Shown piece by piece: positions 1-8,902 of a stretch of 64,000 nt of DNA. Under the pieces are notes generated by a model, which made no database searches, was not told where the DNA came from, and saw only the letters and a program-made list of their open reading frames with translations. The position numbers and the translations under genes are program-made. The stretch is from positions 18,934,430-18,998,429 of the forward strand of contig OZ026601.1 of assembly GCA_964020085.1 (NCBI GenBank), read 5' to 3'. Each line of letters opens with the position of its first letter. Within the stretch, counting starts at the first letter, position 1. The DNA is from Micromussa lordhowensis (Eukaryota > Cnidaria > Anthozoa > Scleractinia > Lobophylliidae).

Positions 1-52
1 AATAGCCGCCTAAATTGAAAAAAGTCAGTACCTTTTGAGATATTTTACTAAC

Positions 53-73
53 CTCGTTTTGATACGGTAGGCG
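53..73 (-). pseudogene. Splice-defective micro-exon (type B)
   Basis: The 21-nt core is followed by a GTTAGT donor on the minus strand, but the expected acceptor TTTCAG reads TTTCAC, so normal splicing should fail. The same substitution is shared by other type B copies in the window. Confidence 0.45.
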
Positions 74-425
74 GTGAAAGAAAAAATCATTATATTTAGA
101 TGAAATTCAAACTAAAACAACGTTGGTATCTTTTATCTACTCAGACTTTGTTCTAGACCGATGTTATTTCACCCCCGAAAACAGCATTTAAGAATTAGTC
201 AAAAATAGCCAAATCTAACAAAAGAAGACACACTGAACGTCTAATAATGTCTAGTCGATTGCTAACTATTTTACGACTTAGGTAAAATCACTCTTTATAT
301 TATTCCTAATCTATTTTATAATGATTTGATGCGTAATGTGTGAGTGAGAATGGAGTAAACTAGAAGATGATCATGGTACGGCCGAAGCTGAACAAAGTCA
401 GTACCTTTGTAGATATTTTACTTAC

Positions 426-449
426 CTGCGGTTGATACCTGATCAGGAA
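426..449 (-). CDS. 24-nt micro-exon, peptide VPDQVSTA
   Basis: Acceptor ATTTCCAG and donor GCAG|GTAAGTAA flank the exon on the minus strand. Phase 1 at both ends. Identical to the exon of the 343-bp array at 20.1-23.5 kb. Confidence 0.6.
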
Positions 450-1153
450 CTGGAAATAATCATAACGTTTTGATTAAAATTCAAACTAAAACAAGCTTGG
501 TAACAAATCTTGGTATTATCTACTTAGATACTGTTCCATGTATGATGCCTAACCTTATTTATTATAAATTAATGGGTAATTTGTGAGAAAGGAAGGGAAA
601 AGTTTGAAGATGACCATGGTTTTAATGTTGACAAGCTTAATCTGTTATCGGTTATCAGAGTTTTGTCCGTGTGACTGTACCCTATGGTCAATTAAAGATC
701 TACACCCAACAGTGACTGTAATGTTCGATGCTTGAGGGTAGTGGTGACGGCTTTTTTTTCCTTGGAAGAGTTTCTGAGAGAATCTATTAAGCTTTCGCTG
801 GAAACAGTTAAAGATGATTTAAAAAGTGCAAAAAGTGGTTTTACATTAATTAACTAACTTGTATCTACTCAGACTTTGTTCTAGACCGATGTTATTTCAC
901 CCCCGAAAACAGCATTTAAGAATTAGTCAAAAATAGCCAAATCTAACAAAAGAAGACACACTGAACGTCTAATAATGTCTAGTCGATTGCTAACTATTTT
1001 ACGACTTAGGTAAAATCACTCTTTATATTATTCCTAATCTATTTTATAATGGTTTGATGCGTAATGTGTGAGTGAGAATGGAGTAAACTAGAAGATAATC
1101 ATGGTACGGCCGAAGCTGAACAAAGTCAGTACCTTTGTAGATATTTTACTTAC

Positions 1154-1177
1154 CTGCGGGTGATACCTGATCAGGAA
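1154..1177 (-). CDS. 24-nt micro-exon, peptide VPDQVSPA
   Basis: Same splice signals as the exon at 426. One base change turns Thr into Pro (ACC to CCC) and keeps the frame open. Confidence 0.6.
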
Positions 1178-1373
1178 CTGGAAATAATCATAATGTTTTG
1201 GATTAAAATTCAAACTAAAACTACTTAGATACTGTCCTATATATCAAGCCTAACCTGATTTATTATAAGTTAATGGGTAATTTGTGAATAAGGAAGGGAA
1301 AGGTTAAAGATGACCAGATCATGGTACGGCCGAAGCTGAACAAAGTCAGTACCTTTGTAGATATTTTACTTAC

Positions 1374-1397
1374 CTGCGGTTGATACCTGATCAGGAA
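1374..1397 (-). CDS. 24-nt micro-exon, peptide VPDQVSTA
   Basis: Acceptor and donor intact. The copy lies only 220 bp from the previous exon because the intervening intron unit is shortened. Confidence 0.6.
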
Positions 1398-1658
1398 CTG
1401 GAAATAATCATGTTTTGGATTAAAATTCAAAACAAGCTGGGTAACAAATCTTGGTATTATCTACTTAGATACTGTTCCATATATGATGCCTAACCTTATT
1501 TATTAAAAGATAATGGGTAATTTGTTAGTTAGTAAGGAAGGGCAAAGTTTGAAGATGACCATGGTATGAATGTTGACAAGCTTAAATCTGTTATCCGTTA
1601 TCAGCGTTTTGTCTATGTGACTGTACCCTTTGCTCAGTTAATGATCGTCAACCAACAG

Positions 1659-4376
1659 GAGTGTATCGAATTGTCGAGGGTCGAGAGTCGATGGTACAAA
1701 GTCGAGAGTCGAGGGTAACATGTCGAGAGTCGAGGGTAACATGTCGAGAGTCGAAAAAAAGATATAAAATAAAAAAAAATTGATAAAATATATATATAAA
1801 AATTAAGTGAAAAATTCAAAAAATATAAATAAATAATATTTAAAGTATAGTATATTTGAAATAAATGGAATGAAGTTATGAAATAAATGAAATACATGAA
1901 ATATTTTACTGAAAAAAAAATTCTTTTGCCAGCTTTGCTTTTTCTTCATTAAAACGTGACACGGCCAAATGACTTTCCGCTTCTTACATTCTTGGGATTT
2001 TAGGGGGTGTCTCTTCTGTCAGCGCTGTCTTTACTGTCACGCAAACGTTAAGTCTTATCAGAGGAAACATGCACCCTAACTTTCATTTCTGGATATTATC
2101 AATTTAGAACTGTACAACATTATTATAAACTATTAACTGTCTTTTTTTGGTTTTTATGCCTTGTTCTAATACTCGCCAAGCAAACAAAATTAACCTTAAC
2201 GCAGTGGATTGAAATGGGGTTTATGTAACGTACTAAGGAATAGCGGATCTTATCTTAGCCTTCAATGCCTTTCTGTTTGTTCATTGACTGACCAAGATAA
2301 CATTGGATACATTCAAACAGTTCTCTCTAGTTTATTTGCTATTTACTGCAAGCTCTAGAGCAGAGTGTCACCGTAGTCATTTTAGCGTACCAGTATAGTT
2401 TACAGTTAATACTTATCATAAACGAACGCTAGCTTGCCTTTGAATCTGTTGCTTTTTATCGAATTCTTAATGGCCTTCCTCAAAACAAAAACAAACAAAC
2501 GTCATTAAGCGTCGCGTGACTACTCTGTGACAGTCCTTGTTACTGATATCACGCAGATTTCAATTTTCAATGTTCCATTACAAAACGAAAAAATAGTAAC
2601 AATTTCTTACGCACTCGGATCTCTAAATAATGTCTAATACAGTCGTACCTCTAGGCCAGAGGAGGCTAAATAATTCCGCTGGTCTGTATCTAGCTAATAG
2701 TACAAAACAGACGAAATGTGAACTGTTCCGGTAAAAACGGGATTTTTGCGCTGGATGTGGCTAGCTACAGGATGGTAGTATGTATTCGAAAAGTCATTAC
2801 TATACAGCAACTGTCCTGTGAGGCTGCTTTTTCCCAAAACCCTTCGATCTAGGTGCTTCACAACCAGGTTACATGGCGGTCGTCTATGTTTCTCCGCGAA
2901 ATTGACGCCACAACCATAGCACTTTTTAACACATGACTCTAGTAGGACAAATTCATACTTGCTGGTAGACATACCAGAATGCCACATGACTTGCGGTGAT
3001 GCCGGTGGAGGAGCGAAAGGCCGCATTTGGGTACTTGGCATGTGCATTTGGCCACTTGAACCCGTTCGGGGCTGGTCATTGTACGAACAGCTGGGGGTCG
3101 GGTGAGACACAGGACCGGTTGGGTTGTAGGCCACACTTTGCTGTGGATAAGGTAACTGCTGAAACAGATGTTGCTGGTACTGCTGGTGCGCTGGGACCTG
3201 CTGGTGTGCTGGGACCTGCTGGTGTGCTGGGACCTCCTGGTGTGCTGGGACCTCCTGGTGTGCTGGGACCTGCTGGTGTGCTCGGACCTGCTGGTGTGCT
3301 CGGACCTGCTGGTGTGCTGGGTCTTCAGATGCTTCTCTAGGAAATGTCATGCCTATCTTGATAAACTTTCTTATCATTTATCAGATCTGCACGGTTTAAG
3401 CCACGGATATAAGAAAAAGTCTATAGAAGATCGAACAGCCCAACCCAAAGTCAGTCCACTGGCCTAAAGGTTACTTCCTTTGCTTGGGGAGCATAAAAAT
3501 GAGGCAATTTGAACAAAATCGGTGGTTGCGTACAATAATTTAAAACTGAAATTTGCGTGATTTCAGTAACAATGTCTGTTTTATCTACTTGTCACGCGAC
3601 GTTTTAGGCCATAGAATAAACTCCATAAAACCGGGATAAAACACACCCTGCTGTAGAGCTGGTGGTCTAGTATTGCACAGCTTGCAGTAAATAGCAAATA
3701 AACTAGAGAGAACTGTTTGAATGTATCCAATGTTATCTTGGTCAGTCAATGAACAAACAGAAAGGCATTGAAGGCTAAGATAAGATCCGCTATTCCTTAG
3801 TACGTTACATAAACCCCATTTCAATCCACTGCGTTAAGGTTAATTTTGTTTGCTTGGCGAGTATTAGAACAAGGCATAAAAACAAAAAAAAGACAGTTAA
3901 TAGTTTATAATAATGTTGTACAGTTCTAAATTGATAATATCCAGAAATGAAAGTTAGCGTGCATGTTTCCTCTGATAAGACTTAACGTTTGCGTGACAGT
4001 AAAGACAGCGCTGACAGAAGAGACACCCCCTAAAATCCCAAGAATGTAAGAAGCGGAAAGTCATTTGGCCGTGTCACGTTTTAATGAAGAAAAAGCAAAG
4101 CTGGCAAAAGAAATTTTTTTTTTCAGTAAAATATTTCATGTATTTCATTTATTTCATAACTTCATTCCATTTATTTCAAATATACTATACTTTAAATATT
4201 ATTTATTTATACTTTTTGAATTTTTCACTTAATTTTTATACATATATTTTATTAATTTTTTTTTATTTTATATCTTTTTTTCGACTCTCGACATGTTACC
4301 CTCGACTCTCGTCATGTTACCCTCGACTCTCGACTTTGTACCCTCGACTCTCGACCCTCGACAATTAGATACACTC
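1659..4376. mobile_element. Foldback-like DNA transposon with ~690-bp TIRs (element 1, copy A)
   Basis: The ends are GAGTGTATCGAATTGTCGAG at 1659 and its near-perfect inverse ending at 4376. Inverted identity runs about 690 bp inward (1659-2353 against about 3680-4376). Just inside each end are a few units of a TCGAGAGTCGAGGGTAACATG-type repeat, then a very AT-rich stretch. The unique centre holds the minus-strand ORF at 2694-3377. I cannot identify a target-site duplication. The element may be a derivative of a larger autonomous transposon; the superfamily is not clear to me. Confidence 0.75.
2694..3377 (-). pseudogene. Transposon-internal ORF, truncated by a nonsense change (copy A)
   Basis: The ORF encodes 227 aa. 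After a short basic N-terminus come about eight six-residue repeats of the type PAHQQV (residues ~21-66), a Pro/Gln/Ser-rich middle, and a conserved-looking C-terminal block with CYGCG, RRPPCNLVVKH and NTYYHP motifs. That block resembles a Cys-containing domain seen in many cnidarian transposon proteins, which is recollection rather than a search. The sister ORF at 9913-10656 runs 20 residues further; here a TCG to TAG change ends it early. An upstream exon may be missing because the N-terminus is unusually short. Confidence 0.55.
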
Positions 4377-4600
4377 ATTTTTACCCAATCGATTTGCTAC
4401 ATCTGATAGCGCCACTTTTGTGTGTAATTACTCGATATTTTTTCTCTTTGTGTGTATGTTTTTGTTTATGGACTGCTTGCTCATTGGAAGTCTGTTTCAG
4501 CAACTATCACAGAGTATTACCACAACGCCTCAGAAAATTGAGATTCAAAATTTGGCATTGCCGGAAGAAAGTTAGCAAGTTCATAAGGGTAGAAACTCAC

Positions 4601-4739
4601 GTTCGGTTCCATAAACTTCCACTCTAAGACAGTTCCAACCATGTCGCTTAGTTGGATTAAAACGGAGGTATCTTGCAGCCACTGTCACTGGTAACTTGTG
4701 TTGGTCAACAGTGTTGCCGTCGCCTTGCCTGTGAAATTC
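4601..4739 (-). CDS. F5/8 type C (discoidin) domain, second exon, copy A
   Basis: This 139-nt exon lies between acceptor TGACAG and donor GAAC|GTGAGT on the minus strand, entering in phase 0 and leaving in phase 1. It encodes the C-terminal third of a discoidin domain: EFHRQGDGNTV, then VAARYLRFNP, then GWNCLRVEVYG, matching the family pattern aRyiRi.P..w.....lRvEl.G. It follows the first-half exon at 5428-5759, whose phase-0 end fits exactly. Identical in sequence to copy B at 11881-12019. Confidence 0.85.
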
Positions 4740-5427
4740 CTGTCAGTTGAGACAGTTTTGAGATTTTATAAGCGGTCTTACTAAAGAAACAGAATAACAT
4801 GATACAAAACACCGAGAAGAAGTTCGACAATTTTGACGCGTACCATTGTATTTTTGACGAGTTGTCTGGAAATGTGTTCAAACACAGTCTCCAGTGTTGG
4901 ATGTATCTTCTGAATCGAATCTAAAACGAACGAGAAAACGGAGAAATAGGCCTAGACATCTATACTTATTGAGATATCCACGTCATAATTCTGTTTGTTT
5001 GAACTTGATGGATTATTAGTAAGTTTGAGAAATATCTTTCTCAAACTCATTAATAATTCGTTTGAACAAAACAAATCATACCCGTGACGGTGTTTGGATA
5101 TCCGATTTTAATAAAAATTAACAGAGATTTTTACGATTTTATTTCCATCCGTTTCCTCCTTAGTTTTAGTTTGGATTGAGAAGATATACCAAGCACTCAA
5201 GACAGTGTTTGATATAATTTTCAAACACCGCGGAATAATTTCCGCTACACTTCGTTTCTTGAACTCCTCCTCTCGTTGTTTAAAAATGTGGTCAAACACG
5301 GCCGGTCTTTCGTGTTTGACATCATAAATCATGCTTAGAATGAGAAGGGATGAAGTGTTTTTGATGGGATTCATTATCGGCACAATCTCGTTTTGACTTT
5401 TTATCAAAATACTGAAACAGATCTTAC
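4740..5427 (-). other. Intron between the two discoidin exons, copy A
   Basis: The intron is 688 bp with GT/AG ends. It contains a dispersed ~300-bp repeat (5032-5330). No coding signal seen inside. Confidence 0.75.
5032..5330. repeat. Dispersed ~300-bp MITE-like repeat
   Basis: Homologous copies lie at 12312-12610 and 19735-20030. The copy at 19735 interrupts a standard intron unit cleanly, which shows it is a discrete insertion. Internal short inverted matches (GTGTTTGATA-type) suggest a non-autonomous element. Confidence 0.6.
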
Positions 5428-5759
5428 CAGTTCTGCGCCATTTGCATCTTTATAAGGTGTCCAGTTGTTTCCATCATTTGAGTAAGAAAGCTTGAAGGCC
5501 GTTACCCAGTCACTACCAATAGTATCTCCCTGAGTAGCAATAGCACACACGTCGACCATTTTTCCAAGATCAACCTGCAGCCAATCGTCATTTCTGGCGC
5601 CTTCATTGGCACACCAGCCAAAGCCCCTGTTACCATTGAGTCGACCATAAGCAGCCTGCCAATTAGTCCAAAACTGAGAAGACGCTGTCATCTGATTGTC
5701 GGGAATTTTTCCTTGGTCGGAAATTCCTACAGGCTTGACATAGCAATCATCTGCTACTC
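5428..5759 (-). CDS. F5/8 type C (discoidin) domain, first exon, copy A
   Basis: The 332-nt exon starts after TTGCAG in phase 1 and ends at CTG|GTAAGA in phase 0. It encodes about 110 residues: a Cys near the start (VADDCYVKPVGI), IPDNQMTASS, the aromatic loop QFWTNW, GRLNGN, the core NDDWLQVDLG, TQGD and WVTAFKLSYSNDGNNW. These are the landmarks of F5/8C lectin-like domains, which bind carbohydrates, phospholipids or collagen-type ligands outside the cell. Domain completion is provided by the exon at 4601-4739. Compared with copy B, nearly all differences fall in the loops after TASS and after QGD. An upstream signal peptide was not found. Confidence 0.88.
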
Positions 5760-5872
5760 CTGCAATTGAATTTCCGTTCGGAGTCTTTGAAAGTAGTTGG
5801 GCTATCCTTAAAAATCGGAATTTTCCCAGCCTTCAATTAGCTACTTTTCTTTTCTTAACTTAATAAGTTCTT

Positions 5873-7902
5873 GAGTGTATCTAATTGCCGAGGGTCGACA
5901 GTCGAGGGTACAAAGTCGAGAGTCGAGGGTAACATGTCGATAGTCGAGGGTAACATGTCGAGAGTCGAGGGTAACATGTCGAGAGTCGAGGGTAACATGT
6001 CGAGGGTCGAGGGTAACATGTCGAGGGTCGAGGGTAACATGTCGAGGGTCGAGGGTAACATGTCGAGGGTCGAGGGTAACATGTCGAGAGTCGAGGGTAA
6101 CATGTCGAGGGTCGAGGGTAACATGTCGAGAGTCGAGGGTAACATGTCGAGAGTCGAGGGTAACATGTCGAGGGTCGAGGGTAACATGTCGAGAGTCGAG
6201 GGTAACATGTCGAGGGTCGAGGGTAACATGTCGAGAGTCGAGGGTAACATGTCGAGGGTCGAGGGTAACATGTCGAGAGTCGAGGGTAACATGTCGAGAG
6301 TCGAGGGTAACATGTCGAGAGTCGAGGGTAACATGTCGAGAGTCGAGGGTAACATGTCGAGGGTCGAGGGTAACATGTCGAGAGTCGAGGGTAACATGTC
6401 GAGAGTCGAGGGTAACATGTCGAGAGTCGAGGGTAACATGTCGAGGGTCGAGGGTAACATGTCGAGAGTCGAGGGTAACATGTCGAGGGTCGAGGGTAAC
6501 ATGTCGAGAGTCGAGGGTAACATGTCGAGGGTCGAGGGTAACATGTCGAGAGTCGAGGGTAACATGTCGAGGGTCGAGGGTAACATGTCGAGGGTCGAGG
6601 GTAACATGTCGAGAGTCGAGGGTAACATGTCGAGAGTCGAGGGTAACATGTCGAGAGTCGAGGGTAACATGTCGAGAGTCGAGGGTAACATGTCGAGGGT
6701 CGAGGGTAACATGTCGAGAGTCGAGGGTAACATGTCGAGAGTCGAGGGTAACATGTCGAGAGTCGAGGGTAACATGTCGAGAGTCGAGGGTAACATGTCG
6801 ATAGTCGAGGGTAACATGTCGAGGGTCGAGGGTAACATGTCGAGAGTCGAAAAAAAGATATAAAATAAAAAAAATTAATAAAATATATATATAAAAATTA
6901 AGTGAAAAATTCAAAAAATATAAATAAATAATATTTAAAGTATAGTATATTTGAAATAAATGGAATGAAGTTATGAAATAAATGAAATACATGAAATATT
7001 TTACTGAAAAAAAAATCAAGACAAAATTTTCTTTTGCCAGCTTTGCTTTTTCTTCATTAAAACGTGACACGGCCAAATGACTTTCCGCTTCTTACATTCT
7101 TGGGATTTTAGGGGGTGTCTCTTCTGTCAGCGCTGTCTTTACTGTCACGCAAACGTTAAGTCTTATCAGAGGAAACATGCACGCTAACTTTCATTTCTCG
7201 ATATTATCAATTTAGAACTGTACAACATTAAATAGCAAATAAACTAGAGAGAACTGTTTGAATGTATGCAATGTTATCTTGGTCAGTCAATGAACAAACA
7301 GAAAGGCATTGAAGGCTAAGATAAGATCCGCTATTCCTTAGTACGTTACATAAACCCCATTTCAATCCACTGCGTTAAGGTTAATTGTGTTTACTTGGTG
7401 AGTATTAGAACAAGGCATAAAAACAAAAAAAATACAGTTAATAGTTTATAATAATGTTGTACAGTTCTAAATTGATAATATCGAGAAATGAAAGTTAGGG
7501 TGCATGTTTCCTCTGATAAGACTTAACGTTTGCGTGACAGTAAAGACAGCGCTGACAGAAGAGACACCCCCTAAAATCCCAAGAATGTAAGAAGCGGAAA
7601 GTCATTTGGCCGTGTCACGTTTTAATGAAGAAAAAGCAAAGCTGGCAAAAGAAAATTTTGTCTTGATTTTTTTTGTCAGTAAAATATTTCATGTATTTCA
7701 TTTATTTCATAACTTCATTCCATTTATTTCAAATATACTATACTTTAAATATTATTTATTTATATTTTTTGAATTTTTCACTTAATTTTTATATATATAT
7801 TTCATTAATTTTTTTTTATTTTATATCTTTTTTTCGACGCTCGACATGTTACCCTCGACCCTCGACATGTTACCCTCGACTCTCGACATGTTACCCTCGA
7901 CT
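5873..7902. mobile_element. Foldback-like element 2, copy A (internally deleted, minisatellite expanded)
   Basis: The left end GAGTGTATCTAATTG matches element 1. The two arms (5873-~7228 and ~7229-7902) are inverted copies meeting directly in the middle, so no internal ORF is left. The right terminus is lost at about 7902, where sequence joins a normal intron unit. The left arm carries the expanded 21-bp array. This is a non-autonomous derivative of the same family as element 1. Confidence 0.7.
5889..6849. repeat. 21-bp minisatellite, about 45 units
   Basis: The unit is TCGAGAGTCGAGGGTAACAT plus G, with alternation between GAGAGTCG and GAGGGTCG. All frames of one phase are open because the unit is a multiple of three with no stop, which creates long artefactual ORFs (repeat peptides of seven residues). 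Elsewhere in the window the same array has only 2-5 units. Confidence 0.95.
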
Positions 7903-7953
7903 GCGAGCTCCGAAATTGAACAAAGTCAATAGCTTTCTGGATATTTTACTCAC

Positions 7954-7974
7954 CTGCGATTGATGTGGTGGGCG
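7954..7974 (-). CDS. 21-nt micro-exon, peptide APTTSIA
   Basis: Acceptor ATTTTCAG and donor GCAG|GTGAGTAA. It is three nucleotides shorter than the type at 426, so the phase is kept. The 3-nt length difference between copies is evidence for selection on reading frame. Confidence 0.6.
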
Positions 7975-8230
7975 CTGAAAATAATCATAAAGTTTGGATT
8001 AAACTCAAACTAAAACAAACTTTATCGTTACTGAGAAAATTAACAAAAACCTTCAGATCTTGCTATTATCTACTAGATATACTGTCCTATGTACTATGCC
8101 TGATCTATTTTGTAGTGATTTGATGGGTAATTTTTATATGAGAATAGACAAAACTGGAAGATGATTGTGGTACAGCCGAAAAGCCGCCTACATTTAAAAA
8201 AGTCAGTACCTTTTGAGGTATTTTACTAAC

Positions 8231-8250
8231 CTCGTTTTGATACGGTAGAA
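8231..8250 (-). pseudogene. Splice-defective micro-exon (type B)
   Basis: Carries the CAC instead of CAG acceptor and a further small deletion at the 5' end of the exon. Confidence 0.4.
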
Positions 8251-8609
8251 GTGAAAAAACAAAAAATCATTATATTTGGATGAAATTCAAACTAAAACAA
8301 CGTTGGTAACTTTTATCTACTCAGACTTTGTTCTAGACCGATGTTATTTCACCCCAGAAAACAGCATTTAAGAATTAGTCAAAAATAGCCAAATCTAGCA
8401 AAAGAAAACATAATGAACGTCTAATAATGTCTAGTCGATTGCTAACTATTTTACGAGTTAGGTAAAATCACTCTTTATATTAGGCCTAATCTATTTTGTA
8501 ATGATTTGATGGGTAATGTGTGAGTGAGAATGGACTAAACTAGAAGAAGATCATGGTACAGCCGAAGCTAAACACACAAAGTCAGTACCTTTGTAGATAT
8601 TTTACTTAC

Positions 8610-8633
8610 CCGCGGGTGATACCTGATCAGGCA
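8610..8633 (-). CDS. 24-nt micro-exon, peptide VPDQVSPA
   Basis: Acceptor TTTCCAG, donor GCGG|GTAAGT. The last exon base pair context differs (GCGG for GCAG) but remains a usable donor. Confidence 0.6.
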
Positions 8634-8902
8634 CTGGAAATAATCATAACGTTTTGGATTAAAATTCAAACTAAAACAAGCTTGGTAACAAATCTTGGTA
8701 TTATCTACTTAGATACTGTTCCATATATGATGCCTAACCTTATTTATTAAAAGATAATGGGTAATTTGTTAGTTAGTAAGGAAGGGCAAAGTTTGAAGAT
8801 GACCATGGTATGAATGTTGAGAAGCTTAAATCTGTTATCCGTTATCAGCGTTTTGTCTATGTGACTGTACCCTTTGCTCAGTTAATGATCGTCAACCAAC
8901 AG

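Larger units (their letters stand above)
1..1658 (-). repeat. Diverged copies of the ~340-bp micro-exon/intron unit
   Basis: Four copies of the same intron-exon unit lie here head to tail, with spacing altered by indels. Three carry an intact 24-nt micro-exon and one (at 53) a splice-defective one. Apart from these exons I see no coding sequence in the interval. Confidence 0.75.
1440..8680. repeat. Tandem duplication, copy A (~7.2 kb)
   Basis: Nearly identical to copy B at about 8681-15610. The offset is 7244 bp at the left, 7280 bp through the discoidin exons, and drops to about 6.38 kb right of 6850 because the minisatellite is expanded in copy A. Both copies carry the same two foldback elements and discoidin exons, so these predate the duplication. 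Boundaries are approximate because both ends lie in repeated intron units. Confidence 0.85.

Noticed and set aside
1634..1897. Short hydrophobic ORFs of the type MYFIYFITSFHLF, recurring at 4084, 7673, 8911, 11364, 13140 and 14077
   Set aside because: They are translations of the AT-rich part of the foldback-element TIR and recur in either orientation with every arm.
2996..3467. Plus-strand ORFs with Gly/Pro/Leu repeats opposite the PAHQQV repeats (also at 10275-10746)
   Set aside because: Shadows of the minus-strand repeat; a collagen-like GPAGVL pattern arises only from the reverse complement.
5889..6849. CRISPR-like array
   Set aside because: The 21-bp units are contiguous without spacers, and the genome is animal.
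5841..7076. Three long overlapping ORFs (about 330-410 codons) with seven-residue repeats
   Set aside because: They are stop-free frames of the 21-bp minisatellite on both strands. All are equally open, which is a property of the unit and not evidence of coding.
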